The notes under the pieces were generated by a model. The model worked only from the letters and a program-made list of their open reading frames with translations, was not told where the DNA came from and did not search any database. From NCBI GenBank assembly GCA_963811335.1, contig CAWERB010000030.1:62001-126000 (forward strand): DNA of 64,000 nucleotides, in the 5' to 3' direction. The translations under genes were made by a program, and so were the position numbers. Below, piece by piece: positions 44,768-55,099 of this stretch (its first letter is position 1; the number at the start of each line of letters is the position of its first letter). The DNA is from Trebonia sp963811335 (lineage in GTDB: Bacteria; Actinomycetota; Actinomycetes; Streptosporangiales; Streptosporangiaceae).

Positions 44768-45018
44768 TCAGCGCCCCGAGCTCTCAGGCTCCCCGGGCCG
44801 TGGTCGAGCTGTGGTGCTCACGGGGTGGCCCCGACGGGTCGGGTTGCGCTTCACCGCGGGCCGCTGTGTGCCCGTCGGCGAAACGGTCCGTGTCTCTCCC
44901 ATTCCTCGCCTCCCTCTCCTTAGGCGGCCGGGGGGAGGACCGGCCTTCGCCGTTCCGCCATGCAGGTGAAAGCTCTTTCTGGGCCCTCGACGTCATGGTG
45001 GTACCGCGACGGCCCCCG

Positions 45019-45041
45019 GGCATCGCCCCGATGGGGGTATT
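45019..45041 (-). promoter_or_regulatory. Shared palindrome element, site 1 (upstream of MFS)
   Basis: On + the site reads GGCATCGCCCCGATGGGGGT, then ATT; the CATCG-CCC-CGATG palindrome is 45021-45033. The companion box CCCTCGACGTCATGG lies at 44984-44998, 34 nt from CCTCG to GGCATC. It matches sites at 55160, 59385 and 61384. Confidence 0.6.
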
Positions 45042-45134
45042 GCGGGGCTATCGGCGTACCTGCGGCCAGGAGGCTGGATCCCTCTGCCCTGGTCTGTGCC
45101 GGCTGACCGGGCCGGCGGCCAGGCGGCAGTCGGG

Positions 45135-47457
45135 CTAACCGCCGAGGAGGCCGATCGCTGTCGCTTTCTGCACCGCGTCGTCGCGCGATGAGACGCCGAG
45201 CTTGCGGTAGATCGACTTGACCTCAGTCTTTACCGTGTGGACGGAAATGAAGAGCCGCTTTGCGATCATGTCGGCGGTCAGGTGCGTTTGCAGGTAGGGC
45301 AGCAGTCGCAGTTCGGCCGGGGTGAGCGGCACCGAGCCGGCCGAATCTGAGGCGACGCTCGACGCGAGGGCGCCGCGGAAATCTCGCACCTCGTCAACGA
45401 GGGTGCCGAGGGCCGGGCGGTGGGTCAGGATGTCGTCGATCTCGCGCAGCAGCTGATGGACCGGCCCCACGTCGGCGATGGCGAGGAACACCCTGGCCAG
45501 CTGCAGCCGCAGCCGGACGGCGAGGTACGGCAGCAGGTAGGTCGCCGTCGGGCGTGCCTGCATCGCCTGGGCGAGCCGCCGGCGTGCCTCTTTCAGGTCA
45601 CCGTGGTGCAGGGAAAGCCTGGCTGCCCCGGCGAAGGCCGGAAGGCTGAAGACGTAGTCGTCCAGCCCTTGCGCGTCGATCGTGCCGAGCGCGAGCTCCA
45701 GCCGGCCGGCTGCCTCATCCCAGTCGCCGCGGTCCATGGCGAGCCACGCGAGCTGGGCTTCACAGACGGGGATCATATGCCAGTTGCTCATCGCGGCCGC
45801 GCCGGTGGACGCCTCGGCGAAAAGGGCACGGGACTCGTCGAGGTCCCCGGCGAGCAGGTGCGCTTCGGCGAGCGTCCACAGCGCGCTGTCGTGCCAAGGG
45901 CTCCAGGCGGGTTCCTCGGCGACCGCGAAGCCGGCATCGGCCACCATCCGCTCCGGGCCGCCGGCGCACATGCCGGCCCGCAACTGGGCACGGGCCGAAT
46001 CGAAGGAGGCCGCGCCGCTGGCGGGCTCACCGTCGAATGACGCCGCGTCGACGACGGCCGCCCACCGCTCCGCCTTGGCCGCGTCGCCGGTCAGCACGCC
46101 GTCCCAGCTGGCGAGCACCGCGAGCGGCGGGTAGCAGGCGATGCTCGCATCGCCGAGCGCGGCGAGCCAGCGGCGCACCGTCAACGACTGGCCGGCCAGG
46201 TAAGCCGGCTGCGCCAGCTGGGCGGTCAGCCGCACCGAGCGGTCCCGGTCGTCGGTTTCCAGCAGGTGCTCCAGGGCCAGCGCCGGGAATCCATTGGACT
46301 CATACCAGTCAGCGGCTCGCCGGTGCAGTGCCGTGATGATGCCGGGTTCGGTGCGGCGAAGCTCGCCGAGCAGGAATTCCCGGTACAGCGCGTGGTAGCG
46401 GTACCACTGTCGCTGACGGTCGAGCGGAGCCACGAACAGGCCGCGTGCCTCGATTCGGCGCAGCTGTGCGGCCGCGGCCGACGACCCGAGCACGGCCTCG
46501 CATAGCGGGCCGCAGAGCTGATCGAGGACGGCACTGCGCCGCAGGAAGCGCTGAATGGCCTTCGGCTGCCCGATCAGGGCCTCGCGGTAGAGGTAGTCGG
46601 CGACATACCGGTCGTCACCGGTGACGGGCCGCACCTGGCTGCGGCTTTCCTTGGCGATCAAGGCCGCGAGGTAGAGGCCGGCGGGCCAGCCTTCTGTCCG
46701 TTCTGCCGCCGCGTCGGCCAGCTCCGGGGTCACGCTGACCTGCGCGTGCGCGAAGACCTGCCGGGCGCCGGCCGCGTCCAGGGCCAGGTCGGCGACCCCG
46801 AACTCCAGCGCGTCCCCGGTGGCCCGCAGCCGCGGCAGGTGAGGCTGCTCGGAACGGCTTGCGGTGGCCAGCTGCGGATCCCCTGGGCATCGCCGAGATG
46901 ACCATCCCGAGCACATCATGGCAGGCCGGTGACTGCAGCTCGTGAACATCGTCCAGCATGAGGACGAACGGAACGGGGCTGGCACGGAGTTCGGCGGCCA
47001 GCCGCGGCGCGGCCCGGCCAAGCACCGATCCGTCCTGGCGGCTTCGCATGTCGGAGACGAGATCGGGGCTGCCGAGCCCGGCCCGGCAGTACGCGGACGC
47101 GAGCGAGGCGAGCAGGGTGGCCGGATCGTCGTCGAAGCGGTCGAGCGACACCCAGGCCACCGGGCGGTCCTCGGTGGCCGCCCATTCCGCCAGGAAGGTC
47201 GACTTGCCATAGCCCGCCGGCGCCGTGACCGCGACGAGACGGCAGCCACTTGACCGGGCGGTCGCGACGAGGCCGGAGCGGCTCACGGTGCCCGGGCGAG
47301 GCTGCGCGACAGAAAACTTCGCGTCGAGCAGTAGCTGACCCAGCTGAGACGTCGTCGCAGGCTCGGCGCGCCCGTCCAGCGCCTGGATCAAGCCTTCGGC
47401 TGATCTCGCCCTCGCCTGGCGCGGAACGCGCAGGCCGCGGTCGGTCCCTGTAGTCAT
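45135..47457 (-). pseudogene. LuxR-family (MalT-like) ATP-dependent regulator, one frameshift
   Basis: From ATG 47457: LVAVTAPAGYGKSTFLAEWAATEDRPVAWVSLDRFDDDPATLLASLASA (Walker A) and VPFVLMLDDVHELQSPACHDVL (Walker B). After a shift near 46880 the frame continues EFGVADLALDAAGARQVFAHAQVSVTPELADAAAERTEGWPAGLYLAAL, a TPR region, and a C-terminal LuxR HTH (LTPAELRLLPYLQTHLTADMIAKRLFISVHTVKTEVKSIYRKLGVSSRDDAV). The joined protein is about 775 residues. It lies just downstream of the cyd operon and is one candidate regulator for the shared palindrome. Confidence 0.82.
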
Positions 47458-47605
47458 TGAGTCAAATACTAACTGTCGTGCCTCGTGTGGCATTAGGGGC
47501 CTCCGGGACAGTAGCGACAGGACGTAGCACGGACGGTCCCCCACTGGCTCTTGCTCGGGGCCGGCCCCAGCGCGCCACAGACCGGTGCCGGGCTCCGGAA
47601 CCGGG

Positions 47606-49414
47606 TCAGTAGCCGGTTTCCCGCAGTTGCTGGTAGCGTCCGCCGGCGGAGCGCAGCTGCTCGTGGGTGCCTTGCTCAGCCACCCGGCCGTGGTCGAGGA
47701 CCACGATCTCGTCGACCGCGTCGAGCCCGTCCAGTTCATGAGTGATGAGCAAGACCGCCCGGCCTTCCGTGGCGTGCAGCAGGTCGGCGGTCAGCGCCCG
47801 GCGGGCGGGCGGGTCCAGGTGGGTGGTGGGCTCGTCGAGTATCAGCAGCGGCGGGTCGGCGAGGAACGCCCGGGCCAGCGCCAGCCGCTGCCGCTCGCCG
47901 CCGGAAAGGGCGGCCCCGTGGGTGCCGACGGGGGTATCCCAGCCCTGCGGCAGCGAGGCGATCCACGGCAGCAGCCGGGCGCGGGCCGCGGCGGCCTGCA
48001 GTTCCTCGTCGGTGGCGGCTGGCCGGGCCAGCCGCACGTTGTCGCGGACGGTGGCATCGAAGAGGTGCGGGTCCTGCGGGCATCCGCCGACGACGGACCG
48101 CACGTCATCGGCCGCGTAGCTGGCCAGGTCGTGGCCGCCCAGCAGGGCGGCGCCCGCGGTCAGCTCGCAGAACCGCATCAGCACCGCCGCGACGGTGGAC
48201 TTGCCGGCGCCGTTCGCGCCGACCAGCGCCACCCGCCGCCCGGGCGGCAGGTCGAGGCTGACCCGGTCCAGGGCGGGCGGCCCGCCCGGACGGTACACCA
48301 CGGTGGCTTCACGCAGCTGGATGCCGAACGGGCCGGGTGGCAGGGCTCGCGGACGGCACGGCTCGCGGACCGGGTCGGGAGCGTCGGTGACGGCGGCGAC
48401 CCGGCCGGCGGCGACCCGGGCCTGGCCGAGCTGCACGGCGGCGGCGGGCAGCGCGGTGACCGCTTCGAACGCGGCAAGCGCGGTCAGGGTGAGCACCGCG
48501 AGCGGCACCCGGGACAGCGCGCCGGCCCCGGTGGCGGCGACGCCGAGCAGCAGGACTGCCCAGACGGTGAGGCCGGTGACCGCGCTCATCAGCCCGGCGC
48601 CCAGGGCGGAGGCCGCCGCCGTCCGGCCGTCCAGCCGGGTCAGCTCGGCGTCGGTGGCGTCGGCGCGGGCGAGTGCGGCGCCGACGGCGCCGAAGGCGTG
48701 CAGGTCGTCCGCTCCGTCCAGCAGGTCGGTGATGGTGGCGGCGAGCCTGCCGCGGGCCGGCGCGGCCGTCCGGGCGGCGAGCCTCGCCACGGCCGCCCCG
48801 GCCGCCGGCACGGCCACTCCGGCGGTCAGCAGCCCGGCCGCGAGCACGGCGGCGGCCGGGGCGAGGACGAACAGGCACGCGGTCACCGCCGCGCCGCCGA
48901 CCAGGGCGGCGGCGCAGACGGGGGTCACGCCGCGGATGAACAGGTCCTGCGTGGCATCGACGTCCGAGACAAGCCGGGCGAGCAGGTCCCCGGACCGGAA
49001 CAGCGTCACGCCGCCGGGCGCCAGCGCCTCGAGCCGCCGCCAGATAGCCACCCGCACCTGCGCAAGCACCCGGAAGGCCACGTCGTGGGAGGCCAGCCGC
49101 TCCAGGTAACGGAACACGCCGCGGCCGATGCTCAGCGCGCGTACCGCGACGACCGCGACCGAGATGGCCAGGATGCCCGGGTGCTGCGAGGCCCGGGCGA
49201 GCAGGAACCCGGAGACGGCCAGCAGGGCAACGCCGCAGCCGGTGGCGGCGGCGCCGGCCGCCGCCGCGCCAAGCAGCCTGCCGCGCAGCGGCCGGGCCAG
49301 CGCGAGCAACCGCAGCAGCGGAGGCCGTCCGCCCGGGTCGCGGCCGGCGGTCCCGGGCCCGGCTGTCACAGGCCCGGTGCTCACGGGCCCGGTGGTCACA
49401 GGCCCGGTGCTCAT
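47606..49414 (-). CDS. cydC: Cytochrome bd assembly ABC transporter CydC
   Basis: 602 residues. An N-terminal membrane part (LLALARPLRGRLLGAAAAGAAATGCGVALLAVSGFLLARASQHPGI, VFRYLERLASHDVAFRVLAQVRVAIWRRLEALAP) is followed by an ATPase with Walker A GANGAGKSTVAAVLMRF, LSGGERQRLALARAFL and LLILDEPTTHLDP. RYLERLxSHD is the CydC signature. With CydD it exports thiols or haem for bd oxidase assembly. Its start overlaps the cydD end by 4 nt. An N-terminal (TGPV)n repeat is odd. Confidence 0.92.
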   Translation of the reverse strand: MSTGPVTTGPVSTGPVTAGPGTAGRDPGGRPPLLRLLALARPLRGRLLGAAAAGAAATGCGVALLAVSGFLLARASQHPGILAISVAVVAVRALSIGRGVFRYLERLASHDVAFRVLAQVRVAIWRRLEALAPGGVTLFRSGDLLARLVSDVDATQDLFIRGVTPVCAAALVGGAAVTACLFVLAPAAAVLAAGLLTAGVAVPAAGAAVARLAARTAAPARGRLAATITDLLDGADDLHAFGAVGAALARADATDAELTRLDGRTAAASALGAGLMSAVTGLTVWAVLLLGVAATGAGALSRVPLAVLTLTALAAFEAVTALPAAAVQLGQARVAAGRVAAVTDAPDPVREPCRPRALPPGPFGIQLREATVVYRPGGPPALDRVSLDLPPGRRVALVGANGAGKSTVAAVLMRFCELTAGAALLGGHDLASYAADDVRSVVGGCPQDPHLFDATVRDNVRLARPAATDEELQAAAARARLLPWIASLPQGWDTPVGTHGAALSGGERQRLALARAFLADPPLLILDEPTTHLDPPARRALTADLLHATEGRAVLLITHELDGLDAVDEIVVLDHGRVAEQGTHEQLRSAGGRYQQLRETGY

Positions 49415-51156
49415 GGGCTGACCGCCATGGTGAGCGAGCCGCCCGGCGACGCCGGCCGCGCGGGCCTGTGCCCGTCCAGCGTGACGACCTGGCTGGCGCC
49501 GCGGAGGCAGGGGTCCCGGTGGGTGGCCATGATGATCGTGCGCCCGGCCAGCGGGCCGCCGATGGCGCCGCCGATCGCGGCGGCGGCGGCCGGGGCGAGG
49601 TGCGCCGTCGGCTCGTCGAGCAGCAGCAGCGGCGCGTCGCGCAGGAACGCCCTGGCCAGGGCGAGCTGCTGGCGCTCACCGGACGACAGCCGGGTGGCCC
49701 GCTCCTCCAGCTGGGTGTCATAGCCGTGCGGGAGCGCCTCGATGAACGCGGCCGCCCCGGCTAGCCTGGCCGCGTCCTCGATGGCCGCCCGGGAGGCACC
49801 GGGCTTGCCGAGGGCGATGTTGTCAGCCACCGACCCCTCGAACAGCCGGGGGTGCTGCGGGACCCAGGCAAGCTGGGCGCGCCAGAGGTCGGCGGGGACG
49901 GCGGCCAGGTCGGTTCCGCCGACGCGGACGGTTCCCGCGGCCGGCGCGGCGAACCTCAGCAGCAGCCGCAGCACGGTGGTCTTGCCCGCGCCGCTGCGCC
50001 CGATGAGCACGATCAGCTCGCCCGGGTCGATCGCCAGGTCTAGCCCCTCGACCGCCGGGCGGTCCCGGCCCGGGTAGGCCACGGTCACCCCGGTCAGCCT
50101 TATCGGGGCCGAGCGCAGGTCGGGAACCGCGGGAACCGGGGCCGGGCCGGCGCCAGGCGCGGCCGCGGGCCGGGCGATCTGCGCCGGGAGCGGCGTGTCC
50201 AGGACGGCGAAGATGCTCTCCGCCGCGGCGGTCCCCTCCGCGCTGGCGTGGTACTGGGCAGCGACCGCACGCAGCGGCAGGTACGCCTCGGGGGTCAGCA
50301 GGAGCACGAGCAGCGCCGTCTGGTAGGGCATGTGCCCGTACAGCAGCCGCAGCCCGGTCTCGACCGCCACCACGGCCGTGGCCAGGGCCGCGGACAGTTC
50401 AAGTACCAGCGCGGACAGGAACGCGATGCGCAAGGTCGCCATCGTCGCCGTCCGGTGCTCGCTGGTCACCCTGGCGATCACCTGCTCCTGGAACTTCGCC
50501 CGGCCGAATGCCTTGAGCGTGGGCAGGCCCTGCACGACGTCAAGGAAATGACCGCCGAGCTGGGCAAGCAGCCGCCACTGGCGGCGGGTGGCGGCCTTGG
50601 TGTGCAGGCCGGCCAGCGCGGCGAAGAACGGGATCAGCGGCAGCGTCACCGCGATCACCACGCCGGAGATCCAGTCGGCGGCGGTCACCGTCGCCACCAC
50701 GGCCAGCGGGACGGCCGCGGACAGCACCAGTTGCGGCAGGTACCGCGCGAAGTAGGGATCCAGCCCGTCAAGCCCCCTGGTTGCCTGGGCGGCGACCTGG
50801 CCGGGCCGCGGCGCGTCCACCGAGGCCGGCGCCAGCCGCAGGCAGTGCCCGATCAGCTTGCGCCGCAGCTGTGACTTCACCCGCGCGGCGGCCCGCAGCG
50901 CGGCGGCCTCCCCGCCGAAGACGGCGGCGGCCCGCGCTATGACCACGCCAAGCAGGAAGAGCAGGGTCCCGGCCAGGGCCCTGGCCCCGGTTCCGCGAGC
51001 GCCTGTGCCGAGCGTCGCCGTGGCCAGCGCGTGGGCGAGCAGCGCCGCCTGGATCACGATGAGGCCGGTGACCGCCAGGCCGAGCAGCACGGTGACGATC
51101 AGGTGGCTCCTGGCCGCCCGGGCGTGCCGCAGCAGCCTGGGGTCAACGGCCCTCAT
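49411..51156 (-). CDS. cydD: Cytochrome bd assembly ABC transporter CydD
   Basis: 581 residues. RVKSQLRRKLIGHCLRLAP, GLDGLDPYFARYLPQLVLSAAVPLAVVATVTAADWISG and RQWRLLAQLGGHFLDVVQGLPTLKAFGRAK are CydD-type membrane and coupling segments. The ATPase has GRSGAGKTTVLRLLLRF, LSSGERQQLALARAFL (signature Ser) and LLLLDEPTAHL. It lies 14 nt after zwf and is coupled to cydC. CydDC acts in the cytoplasmic membrane. Confidence 0.92.
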   Translation of the reverse strand: MRAVDPRLLRHARAARSHLIVTVLLGLAVTGLIVIQAALLAHALATATLGTGARGTGARALAGTLLFLLGVVIARAAAVFGGEAAALRAAARVKSQLRRKLIGHCLRLAPASVDAPRPGQVAAQATRGLDGLDPYFARYLPQLVLSAAVPLAVVATVTAADWISGVVIAVTLPLIPFFAALAGLHTKAATRRQWRLLAQLGGHFLDVVQGLPTLKAFGRAKFQEQVIARVTSEHRTATMATLRIAFLSALVLELSAALATAVVAVETGLRLLYGHMPYQTALLVLLLTPEAYLPLRAVAAQYHASAEGTAAAESIFAVLDTPLPAQIARPAAAPGAGPAPVPAVPDLRSAPIRLTGVTVAYPGRDRPAVEGLDLAIDPGELIVLIGRSGAGKTTVLRLLLRFAAPAAGTVRVGGTDLAAVPADLWRAQLAWVPQHPRLFEGSVADNIALGKPGASRAAIEDAARLAGAAAFIEALPHGYDTQLEERATRLSSGERQQLALARAFLRDAPLLLLDEPTAHLAPAAAAAIGGAIGGPLAGRTIIMATHRDPCLRGASQVVTLDGHRPARPASPGGSLTMAVSP

Positions 51157-51170
51157 CGCGTGGTCTGGTA

Positions 51171-52544
51171 TCAGCCGGCCGGGTTACGCCACGTGTCCCG
51201 GGTCGGCAGCAGCCGGTCCGCTTCCCTGGGCCCCCAGCTGCCCCGGGCGTAGGGATGCACCGGCACGGCGTCGCCGAGCACCGGGTCGACGATCTGCCAC
51301 GCGGCCTCAACGGTGTCCTGCCGTGCGAACAGCCAGTGCTCCCCGTTCAGCGCGGCGCCGATGAGCCGGTCGTAGGGGCGGATGTCGGACCCGGGCTGCT
51401 GGGCGAAACCGAGCTGCTCGGCCTGCGGCTCCCAGCCGGCGCCGGGCTTCTTGCCCAGCAAGGTCAGGCTGACCGCGGTCTCCGGCCAGATCCGGAACGT
51501 GAGCATGTCCCCGGGACGCTCAGGCTCGATCCCGAACACGTCGTGCGGCGGGTCCTTGAAGGTGATGGTGATCTCGGTGGCGGTGACCGGCATGGTCTTG
51601 CCGGCCCGGATCACGATCGGCACCCCGGCCCAGCGCCAGGTGTCGGCGGTGAGCCTGACCGCGACGTAGGTCTCCACGCTCGAGTTCGGGTCGACGCCGT
51701 CGACCTGGTGGTAGCCCTCGTACTGGCCGCGGACGGTGTGCTCGGTGGTTAGCGGGCTGAGCGCGCTGACCACCGCGTGCTTGGCGTCGCGCCAGCCGGC
51801 CAGGCCGCTGCCGGACGGGGGCTCGGCCAGCACGGTGGCCAGCACCTGGAGCATGTGGTTCTGCAGCACGTCGCGGATGGCGCCGGTCCGGTCGTAGAAC
51901 CGGCCGCGGTCGGCGACGTCGAACGCCTCGGCCATCGTGATCTGGATGCTGTGCACGTAGTCGCGGTTCAGCAGCGGCTCGATCACCGAGTTGGCGAACC
52001 GGACGAACAGCACGTTCTCCACCGGGTCGAAGGCCAGCCAGTCGTCGACCCGGTAGATGGCCTCCTCATCGAAGTACCGGTGCATCGTGTCGTTGAGCTT
52101 GCGCGAGGAGTCCAGGTCGATGCCGAACGGCTTTTCCACCATGACCCTGGCGCCGTGGCTGCGGTGGGCGGTGGCGATGCCCTCGGCGATCCGCCCGAAC
52201 AACACCGGCGGGACCTCCAGGTAGTACAGCACCTGCTGGCCGAGGCCGATCTCATCGGACATTTCCTTGTAGGTGCCGCCGTCATCCAGGTCCCCGTCGA
52301 CGTACCGCAGCAGGCTCAGCATCTTGACGGCGGCCGGCTCGGCGGGGTCCATCCCGTTGAGCTTGAGCGACGCGGTGGCATAGTCGCGGAACTGGTCAAG
52401 TCCCCAGCCGCTCTTGGCCACCCCGATCACCGGGACGTCAAGCACGCCCCGCTTGACCAGCCCCACCAGCGCGGGGAAGGTCTCGATCTTCGCCAGGTCC
52501 CCGGTCGCACCGAAGATCACCAGCGCGTCAACCTTATCGGACAT
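51171..52544 (-). CDS. zwf: Glucose-6-phosphate dehydrogenase-like protein with altered active-site motif
   Basis: 457 residues. The N-terminal GATGDLAKIETFPALVGL is the NADP-binding GASGDLAxxK motif, VMVEKPFGIDLDSSRKLN follows, and DVLQNHMLQVLATVLAEPP keeps the second catalytic His (230). The usual RIDHYLGKE motif is RVDDWLAFDP (165-174): the first catalytic His is Asp168 and the following Gly/Lys are changed. The enzyme would supply NADPH/NADH from glucose-6-phosphate if active. It sits between cydB and cydD, overlapping cydB by 11 nt, so it is part of the cyd operon. Confidence 0.85.
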   Translation of the reverse strand: MSDKVDALVIFGATGDLAKIETFPALVGLVKRGVLDVPVIGVAKSGWGLDQFRDYATASLKLNGMDPAEPAAVKMLSLLRYVDGDLDDGGTYKEMSDEIGLGQQVLYYLEVPPVLFGRIAEGIATAHRSHGARVMVEKPFGIDLDSSRKLNDTMHRYFDEEAIYRVDDWLAFDPVENVLFVRFANSVIEPLLNRDYVHSIQITMAEAFDVADRGRFYDRTGAIRDVLQNHMLQVLATVLAEPPSGSGLAGWRDAKHAVVSALSPLTTEHTVRGQYEGYHQVDGVDPNSSVETYVAVRLTADTWRWAGVPIVIRAGKTMPVTATEITITFKDPPHDVFGIEPERPGDMLTFRIWPETAVSLTLLGKKPGAGWEPQAEQLGFAQQPGSDIRPYDRLIGAALNGEHWLFARQDTVEAAWQIVDPVLGDAVPVHPYARGSWGPREADRLLPTRDTWRNPAG

Positions 52545-53673
52545 GTCTGCTCCTCCTAGCGATCATTCCCCGGAGCCCTTCGCGCCCCGGGGGCTCGGCG
52601 GGCCGGGGTCCCGGCACGTCCGGCCCGGCCGGCGCGCCTGGGCCGGCGGGCACCTGCGCGGCCGCAGGCGCGGCCGGCTGGAACTCACTGGCGCTCACCC
52701 GCCGGCGGAACACGTAGTAGGTCCACGCCTGGTAGGCGAGCACCAGCGGCAGGAAGATGATGACCACGACGGTCATCGCCTTGAGCGAGTACGGCGCGGA
52801 CGCGGTGTTGTGCACGGTGAGGTTGTAGGCGGGGCTGGTGGAGGACACCATCACGTTGGGGTACAGGTCGACGAAGATCGCGACGATGCAGGCCGCTATG
52901 GTCACGCAGCTCGCCGCGAACGCGAAGCCGTCCCGCCGGGCATAGACCGCGGCCATCGCGGCCACCGCGGCGACGATGGCCAGCAGCTCGATCACGTTGA
53001 GGAAGAAGGCGCGGCCGGCGGTCACGTGCGTCCAGATGACGAAGCCGATGACGAGGGCGCAGGTGACCGGGGCCACGAGGCGCGCGGCGCGGCGGGCCCG
53101 CGAGTGCTCGCCGCCGGTGGTCTTCAGGCACAGGAAATTGGCGCCGTGCAGCATGCAGACCGCGGCGATGGTGACGCCGGTGAACACGGCGTACGGCTGG
53201 AACAGGTCCCAGAACGAGCCGGTAAAGTTCTGGGCCGCGTCGACCGGGAGGCCGTGCAGCAGGTCACCGAACGCGATGCCGAACAGCAGCGGTGCCAGCA
53301 CGCTGCCCACGGTCAGCGCCGCGTCCCAGGTGCCGCGCCAGCGGGCGGCATCCCGCTTGCCGCGGAACTCGAAGGCCACCCCGCGGATGATGAGGCAGCC
53401 GAGCAGCAAGGCAAGCGCGAGGTACATCCCGGAGAACATGGTCGCGTACCACCCGGGGAACGCGGCGAACATGGCCGCACCCGCGACGATCAGCCAGACC
53501 TCGTTGCCGTCCCACAACGGCCCGATGGTGTTGACGGCCGCCCGGCGGCCTGCCTCGTCGCCGCCGACCACGCTGTGCAGCATGCCGACGCCGAAGTCGA
53601 ACCCCTCAAGGACGAAGAACCCGGTCCACAGGACCGCGATGACAATGAACCAGAACGGGACGAAGCTGCTCAT
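52534..53673 (-). CDS. cydB: Cytochrome bd ubiquinol/menaquinol oxidase subunit II CydB
   Basis: 379 residues from ATG 53673, nine membrane helices. FWFIVIAVLWTGFFVLEGFDFGVGML, LWDGNEVWLIVAGAAMFAAFPGWYATMFS and IIRGVAFEFRGKRDAARWR are canonical CydB blocks, and a Pro/Ala-rich C-terminal tail (~340-379) is extra. Subunit II supports the haem-bearing CydA in the cytoplasmic membrane. It starts 10 nt after the cydA stop. Confidence 0.93.
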   Translation of the reverse strand: MSSFVPFWFIVIAVLWTGFFVLEGFDFGVGMLHSVVGGDEAGRRAAVNTIGPLWDGNEVWLIVAGAAMFAAFPGWYATMFSGMYLALALLLGCLIIRGVAFEFRGKRDAARWRGTWDAALTVGSVLAPLLFGIAFGDLLHGLPVDAAQNFTGSFWDLFQPYAVFTGVTIAAVCMLHGANFLCLKTTGGEHSRARRAARLVAPVTCALVIGFVIWTHVTAGRAFFLNVIELLAIVAAVAAMAAVYARRDGFAFAASCVTIAACIVAIFVDLYPNVMVSSTSPAYNLTVHNTASAPYSLKAMTVVVIIFLPLVLAYQAWTYYVFRRRVSASEFQPAAPAAAQVPAGPGAPAGPDVPGPRPAEPPGREGLRGMIARRSRHVR

Positions 53674-53682
53674 CGGGGCCTC

Positions 53683-55067
53683 TCAGTACTGGACGGCGGG
53701 CAGCGGCGTGCCCGCGTCGGCCACGGCGGGCTCGGGCGGCAGCTGTTTCCTCGAGTACCGCAGCATCAGCAGGAAGTCGACCGTGCCGAGCGTCCCGTAG
53801 AGCAGCGACGAAGCCCACCAGGCTGATCCACAGCCAGGTAACGCCGACCGTGGGCGAGACCCCGTTCCTGGTCAGCATGATGCCCTGCACGATCCACGGC
53901 TGCCGGCCGCTTTCCGTCAGGAACCAGCCCGCGGTGTTCATCAGGAACGGCAGCACGGCCGACCAGACCGCGACCCGCAAGAAAACCCGCGATAGTCGCC
54001 AGCGACTTGCGGTAGGCCAGCCATAGCCCCCACAGGCAGATCAGCAGCGTCAGCCCGCCGAGGTAGGCCATCGTCCGCATCCCCCAGTACTGGATGAACA
54101 CGTTCGGCACGTAATCGCCCGGGCCGAACTGCTTGGTGTACTGGGCCTGCAGCGGGTTCAGCCCGAGGACCTTGCCGTTCCAGTGGTTGGTGGCCAGCAG
54201 CGACAGCAGGTGCGGGATCGCGATGATCTCGGTCGGGGTCTGGTCGTTGTTGCCGCCGCCGATCTGGAACAGCGAGAACGAGCACGGCTGGCAGGTGGTC
54301 CACTGCGCCTCGGCGGCCGCGATCTTCATCGGCTGGTAGGTGCCCTCGACCACGCCGAGCATGTCCCCGATCAGCAAGGTGAACAAGATGGCCGGGAGCA
54401 GCACGATCAGCGACATCCGGGTGGAGCGGGTGAACACGGCCCGGTCACCGCCGTGCCGCAGCTGCCACGCGGACACCGCAAGCATGATGACCGCGCCGGT
54501 GGTCAGGGAGGCGAACACCACCTTGGCGTAGCCCCAGAGGAACACGGGGTTGGTGAACACCGCCCAGAGGCTGGTGAGCACCGGCTTGCCGCCCGCCATG
54601 ACGTAGCCGACGGGATGCTGCATCCACGAGTTCGCGGCCAGGATGAACATCGCCGACAGCATGCTGCCGAACGCGACCAGCCAGATGGTCGCCAGGTGGA
54701 CGCGGCGCGACAGCCTGTCCCAGCCGAACAGCCACAGGCCGAGGAACGTGGACTCAAGGAAGAAGGCGGCCAGGCCCTCCATCGCCAGCGGGGCGCCGAA
54801 GATGTTGCCGACCAGCCGGGAGTAGGCCCCCCAGTTCATCCCGAACTCGAACTCCTGCACCAGCCCGGTCACCACGCCGATCGCGACGTTGATGACGAGC
54901 AGCGTGCCGAAGAACCGGGTCAGCCGCAGGTACTCCTGCTGCCTGCTGCGATGCCACGCCGTCTGCAGCAGCGCGGTCAGGAACGCCAGCCCGATCGTGA
55001 CCGGCACGAAGAAGAAATGATTGACCGAGGTGAACGCGAACTGAATCCTTGCCAGGTCAACATTCAT
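53683..55067 (-). pseudogene. cydA: Cytochrome bd oxidase subunit I CydA, two frameshifts
   Basis: From ATG 55067: MNVDLARIQFAFTSVNHFFFVPVTIGLAFLTALLQ holds the haem b595/d ligand His (NHFFF). NSWMQHPVGY gives the b558 His, QPMKIAAAEAQW is the Q-loop pair Lys/Glu, and QYWGMRTMAYLGG the Met ligand. Shifts near 53985 and 53810 are needed to read GWFLTESGRQPWIVQGIMLTRNGVSPTVG (GRQPW motif) and the tail FLLMLRYSRKQLPPEPAVADAGTPLPAVQY. Joined it is about 460 residues, a normal length. It is the first gene of cydA-cydB-zwf-cydD-cydC. All catalytic residues are present, so the breaks look like errors. Confidence 0.85.
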
Positions 55068-55099
55068 CCTGATGTCTCCGATGAGAGAGCTTTCCTGCC

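Noticed and set aside
47585..49723. 712-codon rightward open frame antisense to cydC and cydD
   Set aside because: Low-complexity Gly/Arg/Gln sequence. The ABC transporter motifs are all on the other strand.
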